Positions 51,619-59,397 of a DNA stretch of 64,000 bases are shown in pieces (the stretch's first letter is position 1; each line of letters opens with the position of its first letter). The notes under the pieces are model-generated. The model had not been told where the DNA came from. It saw only the letters and a list, made by a program, of their open reading frames with translations, and ran no database searches. The stretch comes from Agromyces flavus (GTDB taxonomy: Bacteria; Actinomycetota; Actinomycetes; Actinomycetales; Microbacteriaceae): NCBI RefSeq assembly GCF_900104685.1, contig NZ_LT629755.1:2294001-2358000 (forward strand), read 5' to 3'. The position numbers and the translations under genes were made by a program.

Positions 51619-53490
51619 CTACGGCGCGGGCTCGACCCTCGGCGCGGCCGACGCCTCGAGCGTGCGGATCAGCGTGCGCGAGTCCCACGGGCCGATGTGA
51701 CGCTTGCCGCCGATGAAGAACGTCGGCGTCGAGTGCAGGTCCATCATCTCGGCGTCGAGCTGGTCCTCCTCGACGCGCCGCGTCACGTGCGGCGAGCGCA
51801 TGTCGTCGATGAAGCGGTCGACGTCGAGGTCGATCTCCTTCGCGTACCGGCACAGGTCGTCGGCCGTGAGCGCGTCCTGGTTGGCGAACATGATGCGCGA
51901 CATCTCGAGGAACCGGCCCTGCAGCGCCGCTGCCTCGTACGCCTGGGCGGCCTCCTTGGCGTGCGAGTGCACGGCCTCGAGCGGCAGGTGACGCCAGACC
52001 CAGCACACGTCGTCGCCGAAGTGCTCGATGACGGCGTCGATCGAGCCCGTGGCGCGGCTGCAGAACGGGCACTCGAAGTCACCGTATTCGACGATCTGGT
52101 GGGGGGCGTCAGGGCGCCCCCGGTAGTGGTCGCGTTCCGGATCCAGCGGACGGATCAGGATCTTGCCGATCGGCTGCGGGGGCGCGAGCCGGTCGGCGAC
52201 CGCGAAGATCGCCCAGCCGAGCGAGAACGCGATGACGGAGGCCACGAGCACGCCGACGCGCGCGAGGTCCTGCGTCTCGGGGTCGGCGATCGCGAGCGTG
52301 ACGATGAACAGCGCGATCGTGAACCCGATACCCGACAGCGCGGCGCCGCCGGCGATGCGGGGCATCGCGAGCCCGGGCGCGAGACGGCCGAGTCCCGTCA
52401 TCCGGATCAGCGCCGTCGCGCCCGCGATGCCGATGAACTTGCCGATGACGAGGCCGGCCACGATGCCCCACGTGAGCGGTGACGTCACGGCCGCGCCGAC
52501 AGTCTCCGCATCGAGGTGCACGCCCGCGTTGGCGAGCGCGAACAGCGGCAGGACGATGAACGAGATGTACGGGCCCCACGCCGCCTGCAGCCGGTCGTTG
52601 ATCGAGATCGAGTTCCGGAGGCTGCGGGTGACGGCGGCCGCGTAGGCGGCGTTGGGCGACTCGCGGAACGCCTGCGTGAGCTCGGCCGAGCGCTCGACGT
52701 CGGTGCGACGGGGCGGGAAGACGGGGATGAGCAGGGCGACCGCCACGCCCGCGAGCGTCGGATGCACTCCGGCCGCGGCGATGGCGAACCACAGCGCGAT
52801 GCCGAGCGTGGCGTAGGCGATGCCGCGCCAGGCGGGCAGGAACCGCACGAGCGCGATCAGCACCATCAGCACCGCGGCCACGACCAGTGGCAGGACCTGG
52901 ATCCCGGAGTTGTAGAAGATCGCGATGGCCAGCAGCGCGCCGATGTCGTCGACCACCGCGAGTGTGAGCAGGAACGCGCGGAGGCGGGCGGGGAACCTCG
53001 GCCCGATGATCGCGAGCGCGCCGAGCAGGAACGCGGTGTCGGTCGAGATGACGACGCCCCACGCGTGCGCTTCACCGGTCGGCCACGCGATCAGCACGAA
53101 GATGAGCGCGGGGACGATGAGGCCCGCCACGGCGGCGACGACCGGGACGACGGCGCGCGCTCGATCGGTGAGCTCGCCGAGCGTGAACTCGCGCTTGACC
53201 TCGAGGCCGACCACGAAGAAGAACAGCGTCATGACGGCGTCGTTGACGAAGTGGTGGAACGTGGTGACGAAGAGCATGTCGCCGACGCCGATCTCGACCG
53301 GCGTCTCCCAGAACCGCTCGTAGGAGTCGCCCCACGGCGAATTCGCCCACAGGATGGCGATCACCGTGAACAGCAGCAGGAGTGCCGCCGCGGCGCGATC
53401 GCCGGTGCCGAAGCGCAATCGGGCGTGCCACGGCCGCGAAGACGTGGTCGTGTCGGGCGCGGGCGCGGATGCCGGGGCTGCGGCGCTCAT
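51619..53490 (-). CDS. nhaA: NhaA Na+/H+ antiporter fused to a DsbA-like thioredoxin domain
   Basis: 623 residues. Residues 1-430 are NhaA: about twelve helices with the ion-site Asp pair D181-D182 in LAVVDDIGALLA and FFFVVGLEVKREF. Residues about 460-610 are a DsbA-type thioredoxin with CPFC (474-477) in YGDFECPFCSRATGS and the cis-Pro in STPTFFIGG. This fusion is known in some actinobacteria. Na+ or Li+ export and pH balance are expected; the redox domain may control the antiporter. It faces the cytoplasm or outside depending on helix count, not settled here. Confidence 0.93.
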   Translation of the reverse strand: MSAAAPASAPAPDTTTSSRPWHARLRFGTGDRAAAALLLLFTVIAILWANSPWGDSYERFWETPVEIGVGDMLFVTTFHHFVNDAVMTLFFFVVGLEVKREFTLGELTDRARAVVPVVAAVAGLIVPALIFVLIAWPTGEAHAWGVVISTDTAFLLGALAIIGPRFPARLRAFLLTLAVVDDIGALLAIAIFYNSGIQVLPLVVAAVLMVLIALVRFLPAWRGIAYATLGIALWFAIAAAGVHPTLAGVAVALLIPVFPPRRTDVERSAELTQAFRESPNAAYAAAVTRSLRNSISINDRLQAAWGPYISFIVLPLFALANAGVHLDAETVGAAVTSPLTWGIVAGLVIGKFIGIAGATALIRMTGLGRLAPGLAMPRIAGGAALSGIGFTIALFIVTLAIADPETQDLARVGVLVASVIAFSLGWAIFAVADRLAPPQPIGKILIRPLDPERDHYRGRPDAPHQIVEYGDFECPFCSRATGSIDAVIEHFGDDVCWVWRHLPLEAVHSHAKEAAQAYEAAALQGRFLEMSRIMFANQDALTADDLCRYAKEIDLDVDRFIDDMRSPHVTRRVEEDQLDAEMMDLHSTPTFFIGGKRHIGPWDSRTLIRTLEASAAPRVEPAP

Positions 53491-53535
53491 GCGCCAATGC
53501 TAGGCGGATGGCGCTGCGCGCGCCCGTGTTCTCGA

Positions 53536-54108
53536 CTACGCGGATCTCGGCAGCACCGCGAGGACACGGCGGATGTGGTCGCCGAACTCGTTCATGAACT
53601 CGGTGAGGAACGCTTCCGTGCTCTCCTTGGTGATCGAGCCGTCCTCCTGGAAGACCTCGGGCGAGAACGTGATGTACGCCTCGGGCGCGGTCATCTGGCG
53701 GGCGTTGCAGAAGCTCAGCACCGCGCGGAGGCTCTGCTGCGCCACGGCCGTGCCGATCGCGCCCGGCGATGCGCCGATCACCGCCGCGGGGATGTGGTCG
53801 AACGAGTTGCGCCCCCATGGTCGCGACGCCCAGTCGATCGCGTTCTTCAGCGCGCCCGGGATGGATCGGTTGTACTCGGGCGTGACGAAGAGCACGGCGT
53901 CGGAGCGGTCGATCGCGGCCTTGAGTTCGAGCGCCTCCGGCGGGTAGTCGTCGTCGTAGTCGGGGCTGTACAGCGGGAGGTCGCGGATCGGGATCTCGGT
54001 GAACTCGAGATGCTCCGGCGCGACGCGCAGGAGCGCCTTCGAGAGCGTGCGGTTGATGGAGGTGGACGACAGGCTGCCGACGAAGTAGCTGACCTGGTAG
54101 GTGCGCAT
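53536..54108 (-). CDS. NADPH-dependent FMN reductase
   Basis: 190 residues. Flavodoxin-like fold: YFVGSLSSTSINRTLSKALL (phosphate loop), DAVLFVTPEYNRSIPGALKN (the family's PEYN motif), AIDWASRPWG and PAAVIGASPGAIGTAVAQQS. Reduces FMN or quinones with NADPH. GAGGA lies 7 nt before ATG 54108. Single-gene unit between nhaA and a long noncoding region. Confidence 0.92.
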   Translation of the reverse strand: MRTYQVSYFVGSLSSTSINRTLSKALLRVAPEHLEFTEIPIRDLPLYSPDYDDDYPPEALELKAAIDRSDAVLFVTPEYNRSIPGALKNAIDWASRPWGRNSFDHIPAAVIGASPGAIGTAVAQQSLRAVLSFCNARQMTAPEAYITFSPEVFQEDGSITKESTEAFLTEFMNEFGDHIRRVLAVLPRSA

Positions 54109-54458
54109 GGATGGGTCCTCCCGTCGCGGTTCGTGCGGCCAACCTAGGTCGCGTCGAGCACGTCCGGGAGGGGGTTGTGCCGACCCATCGCAGCGACCGC
54201 GCGGCTCACGGGTACCCGTCAGGATCCCCTGAGTATTCTTCACGTGTCGACGATCACGTTGACCCGCCCACCTCGGGGCGGTTAGCCTTCCTCCGGCCGG
54301 GATCACCCCCGACCCGGCCCAGCCCCCTCCGCCCCCACGGAGCCCGACCGGCCGTCCCCACGGCCGCCCCCGCCCCCTTGAACACCCCCGCGACATCGTT
54401 CGCGGCTGTCGGATGTCGCCACCCGAACGCGCGCCGACCCACACGATCGGAGATCGAG
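54109..54458. other. 350-nt noncoding region before the small cysteine-rich gene
   Basis: Holds the leftward promoter of the FMN reductase and a long C-rich leader for the 47-residue protein. ACGGGTACCCGT (54209-54220) is a perfect palindrome. From about 54290 to 54420 the sequence is C-rich and short of stop codons, but its codon pattern does not look coding. No RNA gene or riboswitch is recognised. Confidence 0.5.
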
Positions 54459-54602
54459 ATGAACGTCCTCGAACTCGCCGAATGCCGGCACTGCGGACAC
54501 GACGACAACGAGCACCTCGGCGCCTGCCGCACCGACGTCTTCACCGGCGGTGCCTGGTCGAAGTGCGACTGCGAGTCCTTCGTCACGCCCGGCGCGGCCT
54601 GA
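54459..54602 (+). CDS. 47-residue cysteine-rich protein
   Basis: MNVLELAECRHCGHDDNEHL then GACRTDVFTGGAWSKCDCES and FVTPGAA. Five Cys and two His are spaced like a small zinc-ribbon or treble-clef module (CRHCG ... C ... CDC). GGAG lies 6 nt before the ATG at 54459, which supports real translation, and codon use fits the genome. No known family recognised. It may be metal-binding; function unknown. Confidence 0.65.
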   Translation: MNVLELAECRHCGHDDNEHLGACRTDVFTGGAWSKCDCESFVTPGAA

Positions 54603-54645
54603 CGACGACCCTTCCTGCCGAGCCCGAGGGCCGAGCCGAGCGCGC

Positions 54646-56235
54646 TCAGCCCTCGGGCTCGGGTCGCAGCAACCGCGCCTCCTCGACGTCCAGGACCGCC
54701 TGGACGCGGCGCAGCACCAGGTCGTCGATCTCGCCGCGATCGCGAAGCGCCAGCACGGCCTCGCGCTTGCGGTCGAGCAACGCGAGGCGCAGCGCGCGGT
54801 ATTGGTCGCCGCGACTCAGCGTCGCCTGATCCTCGTCGGCCTCTCCCCGCGAGGCGCGCAGCTCGGCGAGCTGCGCCTCGAGTTCCCGCGCCACCCGCTC
54901 CCGCACGTCGTCGTCGACCTCGAGCTCTTCGGCGACCTGCGGCACGGCGCCGAGGGCCTCCTCGATCGCCGTCGTCTCCGCCAGCCGCCGCTCGTCCTCC
55001 TCCTCGGCGTCGACGGCGAATCGCGCCCACCGCACGACGGGCGGCAGGATCAGGCCCTGCACGACCAGCGCGAGCACGATGACGCCCGCCGTCACGAAGA
55101 TCACGACGTGACGCTCGGGGAAGTCGGCGCCCGAGGCGACCGTGGTCGGCACCGCGAGCGCCGCGGCGAGCGACACCGCGCCGCGCAGGCTCGCCACCGA
55201 GGCGACCACGCGCGCACGCGCGTCGAGGTGACGCGCGCGCTCATCCGGCGAGCGCATCGTGAGCCGGACCAGCGCCCCCGCCAGGAAGTGGAACGCGAAC
55301 CGCACGGCGAGCAGCGTCAGCCACGCCGCGACGATCATCCCGAGCGCACGGCCCAGCTCCGACGCGGGCACGCTTCGCACGTCGTTGCTGACCTCGAGCC
55401 CGATCAGCACGAACAGCGCGCCGTTGAGCATGAAGGTCGCGAGGGACCAGAACGAATCACCCTGGCTGCGCGACGCCGCCGTGCTCACGCGCGGACCGAC
55501 CTGCGTGGTGATGAGGCCCGCGACGACCACCGCGAGCACGCCCGAGGCGTGGATGAGCTCGGCGGCGAGGTAGCCGACGAAGGGCATGAGGATGAGCGTG
55601 ACGTTCTTCAGGAGCGGCTCGCGGATGAGGCGCAGGGCGAGCAGGCCGAGCGCGGCGACGAGCGCGCCCGCGGCACCACCGCCCAGGTAGGAGAGCGCGA
55701 AGTCCCACGTGACGCCCAGCAGGCTCGGCCGTGTCCCGCTCACGACCACGCCGACCGCGATGCCGTACACGACCAGTGCCGTCCCGTCGTTGACGAGGCT
55801 CTCCGCCTTGAGCAGGGTCGTGTTGCGCCGAGGCAGCGACCGCGCGAACGCCGCGACGGCCGTGGCATCCGTCGGCGCCAGCGCCGCGCCGATCACCCAG
55901 GCGACGCCCCACGAGACGCCGAACGCGTGGGTCACCACGGCGACGGCCCCGGCGCTCAAGAAGACCAGCACAGTGCTGGTGAGGACGATGCCGCGGAGGT
56001 CGCGGCGGATGCCCCGCAGCGACGTCGTGAGGCTCTCCCAGAACAGCAGGGCGGGCAGGAAGATGAACAGCACGATCTCGGGCGGCAGCCCCACGTCGTG
56101 CAGCGCGGGCAGCAGGCCGAGCAGGATCCCGCAGACGAGGAGCAGCACGGCCGAGGCGATCCGCAACCGGCGGGCGAGCAGGGTGCACGCGACGAGGGCG
56201 GCGCCGAGCACGACGACCAGTTCGAGCCCCGACAT
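54646..56235 (-). CDS. CPA1-family Na+/H+ antiporter (NhaP type)
   Basis: 529 residues. About twelve helices with the ion-binding motif GAALAPTDATAVAAFARSL and LLKAESLVNDGTALVVYGIA, then a cytoplasmic tail of about 120 residues rich in Glu and Arg (VDDDVRERVARELEAQLAEL). Exchanges Na+ or K+ for H+. With nhaA 3 kb away, this region has two antiporters. The 3' end faces the small cysteine-rich gene. Confidence 0.93.
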   Translation of the reverse strand: MSGLELVVVLGAALVACTLLARRLRIASAVLLLVCGILLGLLPALHDVGLPPEIVLFIFLPALLFWESLTTSLRGIRRDLRGIVLTSTVLVFLSAGAVAVVTHAFGVSWGVAWVIGAALAPTDATAVAAFARSLPRRNTTLLKAESLVNDGTALVVYGIAVGVVVSGTRPSLLGVTWDFALSYLGGGAAGALVAALGLLALRLIREPLLKNVTLILMPFVGYLAAELIHASGVLAVVVAGLITTQVGPRVSTAASRSQGDSFWSLATFMLNGALFVLIGLEVSNDVRSVPASELGRALGMIVAAWLTLLAVRFAFHFLAGALVRLTMRSPDERARHLDARARVVASVASLRGAVSLAAALAVPTTVASGADFPERHVVIFVTAGVIVLALVVQGLILPPVVRWARFAVDAEEEDERRLAETTAIEEALGAVPQVAEELEVDDDVRERVARELEAQLAELRASRGEADEDQATLSRGDQYRALRLALLDRKREAVLALRDRGEIDDLVLRRVQAVLDVEEARLLRPEPEG

Positions 56236-56265
56236 CCGCCCCCTCCCCTGGCCCGGTCCGCCGCG

Positions 56266-56595
56266 CTAGGCGATGAGGAACCGTGCGATGAGTCCGTCGC
56301 GCAGGTCGAACGTGAACATGCCCGGCCCGTTGTAGCCGCCGCCCGACACCGTCACGGTGAGCAGGTACTGCTCGGGCTTGCGTCCCGCGATGATGCCGAG
56401 CACGTCGAAGTGGGCCTGCTTGCCGATGTTGTCGGACTCGTTCCAGCTCGCGACGCCCTCGCGGCCGTGGAACTCGCGGCCCCAGTCGTTCAGGTAGGCG
56501 TCGTCGGTGAACGCCGCGACGAAACCCTGGGAGTCGCCGCTGTTCGTGGTTTCGACGAACTGCTGGATGGCCGGCGGGATGCTCGTGTCGGACAT
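56266..56595 (-). CDS. SnoaL-like NTF2-fold protein
   Basis: 109 residues. IQQFVETTNSGDSQGFVAAF, TDDAYLNDWGREFHGREGVA, FTFDLRDGLIARFLI: a short NTF2-like domain often annotated as SnoaL-like. Ligand unknown. It lies 30 nt upstream of the antiporter gene on the same strand and may share its transcript. Confidence 0.85.
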   Translation of the reverse strand: MSDTSIPPAIQQFVETTNSGDSQGFVAAFTDDAYLNDWGREFHGREGVASWNESDNIGKQAHFDVLGIIAGRKPEQYLLTVTVSGGGYNGPGMFTFDLRDGLIARFLIA

Positions 56596-56676
56596 GGCGT
56601 CACCCTACGCCCGGTGCGGCGGCGTTGTCAGGGCGAATGGCGCGGGGACGCGTCATCCCCTGCGATGATGGTCGGC

Positions 56677-57024
56677 ATGACCGAGCCGGCGATCCGTCCC
56701 GCGCGCCCGCGGGTGCTGGGTCCCGTGGTCGACGACATGACGCGGTGCGTGCACTACCGCACCGAGGTCGACATCGTCGCGATCCGGTTCGCGTGCTGCG
56801 GGGAGTACTACCCGTGCCACCTGTGCCACGAGGAGACCGCCGACCATCCGGCTGAGCAGTGGCCGCTGGCCGAGCGCGACCGCGAGGCCGTGCTCTGCGG
56901 CGCGTGCGGTGGCGAGCTGACGATCGCCGCCTACCTCGAGACGACCGATTGCCCGGCGTGCGGCTCGCGATTCAACGACCGGTGCCGCCTGCACACGCAC
57001 CTGTACTTCCAGACCGAGGGCTGA
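56677..57024 (+). CDS. CHY-type zinc-finger protein
   Basis: 115 residues. Zinc ligands in the CHY order: CVHYRTEVDIVAIRFACCGE, then YYPCHLCHEETADHP, CGACGGEL, CPACGSRFNDRCRLHTHLYF. Three zinc ions are expected. The CHY fold occurs in RING ubiquitin ligases and in small bacterial proteins of unknown role. Starts ATG 56665, 56668 and 56677 are all in frame; the last begins the conserved part. It ends 3 nt from the converging epimerase gene. Confidence 0.85.
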   Translation: MTEPAIRPARPRVLGPVVDDMTRCVHYRTEVDIVAIRFACCGEYYPCHLCHEETADHPAEQWPLAERDREAVLCGACGGELTIAAYLETTDCPACGSRFNDRCRLHTHLYFQTEG

Positions 57025-57027
57025 GCG

Positions 57028-58473
57028 CTACGCCGCGACCACCTGCGCGAGGAACGCGTTCTGCTCGGCTTGCGCCGGGTATCCCGCGGCATCGGTCACG
57101 CAGACCGGGCACCAGTGGCCCGCGGTGAGCACGAGTCGCGGGCTGGCAGTGAACTCGTGCCCGAATGCGCACGCCCACCCGATGGGCGTCGCGAGATCGC
57201 CGCGCACGACCTCGGTGCTGAGCATCTGCCCGCCGCGATGCGCCGCGACCTCGAGGTAGTCGAGCGCCGACCACTCGGCGGCGGGCTTCGACTCGTCGTA
57301 CCCGTGGTCGAGCAGGGTCGGCTCGCGCGAGGGGCTCGGCGCTTCGAATGTCGACCAGTCGCCGATCGCCTCCCATTCGGCGCGCGAGCCGAAGTGCGCC
57401 GCGATCTCGGGTTCGTCGCCACGCCGGATCGCGGCCATGGTGCCGCGCGGCTTGCGCGTCAGCGGCTTCATGACCAGGTGCTTCACGATCCAGGCCGGCA
57501 CCCGGCCGGCGGAGCGCACTGAGGCGGGCGCCGCGGCGAGGGCCCGGGCGAGGGCGTCGTCGAACGTGTCGCGGCGGAACGGCACGAGCTCGTCCAGCCG
57601 GTCGCTGTCGGCGTACCACTGTCCGTGGAAGTTGCGGGTGGCGAACCAGTCGCGGTCGTACCAGCGGCGGATGTCGCGGACCCCCATCGCCCGCCCGATC
57701 GCGGTCTGCAGTTCCCAGTTCGTGAGCCGCCATCCGTCGCCGCCGCCGATGTTGAAGACGCCGCCCCAGACCTCGTCGGGCACGTCGGCTTCGCAGAGGT
57801 TCGCGAGCAGTCGGGCCGAGTCCTCGGCGCTCGCCCACTCCATGACCCCGCCGAAGGGCGAGTGGGTCATGATCGGGTCGCGGATCTCGAGCATGCCGGG
57901 GTGGAAGATGCCGGTCTGCCGGAGCTGCACCCATTTGGGCAGTCCGGAGTCGACGAGGATGCGTTCGGCGACGACCTTGCTCTGCCCGTACTCGTCGTAC
58001 TGCGAGACCCGGATCGGGTCGCCGATGCGTCCCCAGTGGTGCGGTGGGTTCCGGCTGCCGGTCTGTGCGACCGAGCCGATGCCGACGATCGCGACCGAGG
58101 CCGGGTCGGGCAGGGCGCGGACGGCCTCGACGATGTTGCGGATGCTGCCGACGTTCACGCGGTGCGCGAGTTCGGGGCATTCGTCTGCGAGCGGCGAGAC
58201 GACCGCGCCGACGTGCAGCACGACGTCGACGCGGGCGACGCAGGCGGCGACGGTCGCGGCGTCGGTGAGGTCGCCCCAGATCACCTCGAGGTTCGGCATG
58301 TCGTCGAACTCGGCGAGTGCCGCGCGGTCGCGCTCGCCAGGCAGCGCGAGCGCGACGACGTCGATGCGGTCCGCGCGATCACGGAGCTCGCGGAGCGTGG
58401 CGCGACCCCAGTTTCCGGCCGCGCCGGTGAGCAGCACGCGGCGTCGGCCTCGCTGATGGAACGTTTCATTCAT
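57028..58473 (-). CDS. NAD-dependent epimerase/dehydratase with a C-terminal extension
   Basis: 481 residues. Extended SDR: LLTGAAGNWGRATLRELRD (TGxxGxxG), GDLTDAATV, VGIGSVAQTG, YDEYGQSK (YxxxK) and VQLRQTGIF. The first 320 residues form the enzyme. The rest (from about WIVKHLVMKPLTRKPRGTMA) is unusual and ends with HWCPVCVTDAAGYPAQAEQN, a possible metal-binding CxxC. GGAGG lies 10 nt before ATG 58473. It may act on nucleotide sugars; substrate unknown. Confidence 0.85.
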   Translation of the reverse strand: MNETFHQRGRRRVLLTGAAGNWGRATLRELRDRADRIDVVALALPGERDRAALAEFDDMPNLEVIWGDLTDAATVAACVARVDVVLHVGAVVSPLADECPELAHRVNVGSIRNIVEAVRALPDPASVAIVGIGSVAQTGSRNPPHHWGRIGDPIRVSQYDEYGQSKVVAERILVDSGLPKWVQLRQTGIFHPGMLEIRDPIMTHSPFGGVMEWASAEDSARLLANLCEADVPDEVWGGVFNIGGGDGWRLTNWELQTAIGRAMGVRDIRRWYDRDWFATRNFHGQWYADSDRLDELVPFRRDTFDDALARALAAAPASVRSAGRVPAWIVKHLVMKPLTRKPRGTMAAIRRGDEPEIAAHFGSRAEWEAIGDWSTFEAPSPSREPTLLDHGYDESKPAAEWSALDYLEVAAHRGGQMLSTEVVRGDLATPIGWACAFGHEFTASPRLVLTAGHWCPVCVTDAAGYPAQAEQNAFLAQVVAA

Positions 58474-58517
58474 GGGCGGATGCCTCCAGGGCTCGACGGC
58501 ATCGAGCCGTCTCGGTT

Positions 58518-59363
58518 TCAGTGGCGGTCGAGCCAGCGGATGGCACGGCCGATGCCGCGCTCGAAGGCGGGCGTCCCTGGCCGGTCGAGGAATCCATGCA
58601 CGGACTCGGGCACGATCTCGTTCGTCACGTCGACCCCGGCCTTCCCGAGCTCTGCAACGAATGCGTCGCCCGACGCGCGCAGCGAATCGCGGTCGGCGTC
58701 GAGCACGAGCGTCGGCGGCATCCCGCTCAGGTCGTGCCCGCCGGGGAACGCCCATGGGTCCTCCATCGCCTCGGGGCTGCCCGCGTAGTTGCGGTTCATG
58801 CGCTCCACCGTCGACGGCCGGAACTGCATGAGCGAGTGACGTCCGCGGATGCGGGCGCGCAGCGCGCGGGAGATCGGCGGCAGCGCCGCGTGGAACGTCC
58901 CGTACGCGAGCGGCAGCCCGTCGGGGCGGGGCCCGCGCTCGGCGCCGAGCCGCAGCGCGGCCGCCGCGGCGAGGCATGCGCCGGCGCTCGCGCCGCCGAG
59001 CACGAGCTCGCGGCCCGCGTCATCCGCCTCACGGCGCAGCGCGGCGACCGCATCGATCACGTCCTCCACCGGAACCGGGTACCGGATGCCCTCGAGCACG
59101 CCGGGGCGCGGACGCCGCCACCAGCTCCACGGCGGCACCCGGCGGTAGTCGACCGCGACGACCGGGTGTCCGGCTGCGGCGAGCGCGAGCCCGACGGCGT
59201 GCGACTCGAGCTGGTCGAGCCCGCCGTGCGAGAACGCGCCGCCGTGCAGCCAGATCACGAGCGCGGCCGCGCGGCCCGGACCGGCGATGGCGGCTTGCGG
59301 CTGGTACCGGCGCACCGGGATCGGGCCGTGACGACCCGGGAGCACGTCGTCCCAGGCCGTCAC
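58518..59363 (-). CDS. Alpha/beta hydrolase, HSL-type esterase
   Basis: 281 residues. Oxyanion motif LHGGAFSHGG (HGG), nucleophile GGASAGACL (Ser), acid in LVLDADRDSLRASG (Asp) and late His in ESVHGFLDRP. These carboxylesterases hydrolyse acetylated or acylated small molecules. The GTG start at 59363 is 34 nt from the stop of the large glycosidase gene, so it probably belongs to that transcript and may de-acylate decorated glycosides. Confidence 0.88.
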   Translation of the reverse strand: MTAWDDVLPGRHGPIPVRRYQPQAAIAGPGRAAALVIWLHGGAFSHGGLDQLESHAVGLALAAAGHPVVAVDYRRVPPWSWWRRPRPGVLEGIRYPVPVEDVIDAVAALRREADDAGRELVLGGASAGACLAAAAALRLGAERGPRPDGLPLAYGTFHAALPPISRALRARIRGRHSLMQFRPSTVERMNRNYAGSPEAMEDPWAFPGGHDLSGMPPTLVLDADRDSLRASGDAFVAELGKAGVDVTNEIVPESVHGFLDRPGTPAFERGIGRAIRWLDRH

Positions 59364-59397
59364 CGAGACCGGAGCGGTGGCCGACGCGCCGCACGGC

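Noticed and set aside
54109..54458. Structured RNA or riboswitch in the long noncoding region
   Set aside because: Apart from one short palindrome no known riboswitch core or tRNA-like fold is visible; G+C bias makes chance pairing common.
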